Source: a virus
Strand: one strand, 5' to 3'
IMG/VR virus record: IMGVR_UViG_3300035698_005073
Coordinates: 1 to 56,073 of that record
DNA: 56,073 nucleotides
The notes beneath the pieces are model-generated. The model was given only the letters and a program-made list of their open reading frames with translations, did no database searches and was not told where the DNA came from. Below are positions 55,990-56,073 of this stretch, one piece after another. Made by a program: the position numbers and the translations under genes. The first letter of the stretch is position 1. Each line of letters begins with the position of its first letter.

Positions 55990-56073
55990 ACGTATAGCAC
56001 ACGGATCAAACCCGCCCTTCACACTCTTCTTTGTATAATAATATCCATCCAATAAGTGCCATATACCAACCCG

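Noticed and set aside
1-56073. CRISPR array, diversity-generating retroelement, integrase, tRNA genes
   Set aside because: The only regular repeats are coding 15-mers; no reverse transcriptase, no tyrosine or serine recombinase (including IntI), and no cloverleaf with a T-arm was found by eye.

Overview
The window reads as most or all of the genome of a tailed dsDNA phage (Caudoviricetes) from an uncultured bacterial host. It carries one terminase large subunit, one portal, one scaffold and one major capsid protein (SU10/N4-gp56-like in feel). It has podovirus-style neck and tail-nozzle proteins, large internal virion proteins, a lysis set (3TM holin, M15 peptidase) and a replication set (DnaB helicase, SSB, nucleases). 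I see no tape-measure protein, tail sheath, integrase, DNA polymerase or rRNA. Shine-Dalgarno sites of the AAGGAG/GAGGTG type precede nearly every gene, and several promoters match TTGACA-N17-TATATT closely, so the host uses ordinary sigma70 signals. The host itself cannot be named from the sequence.

Layout. Positions 1-3.9 kb are leftward accessory genes separated by long imperfect palindromes: a conserved phage protein, Cys-rich peptides, a CCA-adding enzyme overlapping an RlaP-like nucleotidyltransferase, and a DUF551 protein. Positions 3.9-8.2 kb are tightly packed small leftward genes, including a pentapeptide-repeat protein built of twenty 15-bp units. Two small rightward genes and a terminator follow at 8.5-9.2 kb. 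A second leftward block (9.4-11.5 kb) is driven by a promoter at 11.55 kb that is divergent from two rightward promoters. Positions 11.9-18.5 kb hold packaging genes (TerS-like domain, TerL, portal). A near-consensus promoter with three operator-like half sites at 18.6-18.7 kb precedes scaffold, capsid, two glycosyltransferases, neck/tail/fibre genes, lysis genes and internal virion proteins (to 42.07 kb). The DNA-replication block runs leftward from 52.1 to 42.1 kb, behind a promoter with a 9-bp hairpin leader. At 52.3-54.5 kb lie a membrane-anchored putative glycoside hydrolase and a ribbon-helix-helix-like regulator, followed by a ThyX-like protein and more palindrome-separated small genes to the right end.

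The most unusual signal is at the two ends. Four intergenic palindromes (2745-2835, 3425-3486, 55246-55338, 55596-55677) have the architecture of integron attC recombination sites: an outer RYYYAAC...GTTRRRY pair, an unequal spacer, an inner L''/L' stem with bulges, and a variable loop. Each lies just 3' of a single small gene or operon, all in one orientation. Three further boundaries carry a shared 48-bp leader whose hairpin sequence changes while pairing is kept. Both ends carrying the same kind of unit suggests the window is a circular map opened inside one cassette array. No integron integrase is visible, so the phage may borrow a host IntI.

How the parts fit: early/accessory genes sit in the cassette region and small-gene operons. 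The replication block supplies helicase, SSB, exonuclease and resolvase-like nucleases and relies on the host polymerase. The late operon builds, glycosylates and releases virions. Many genes under 60 codons have strong ribosome-binding sites and stop/start overlaps, and are included below.
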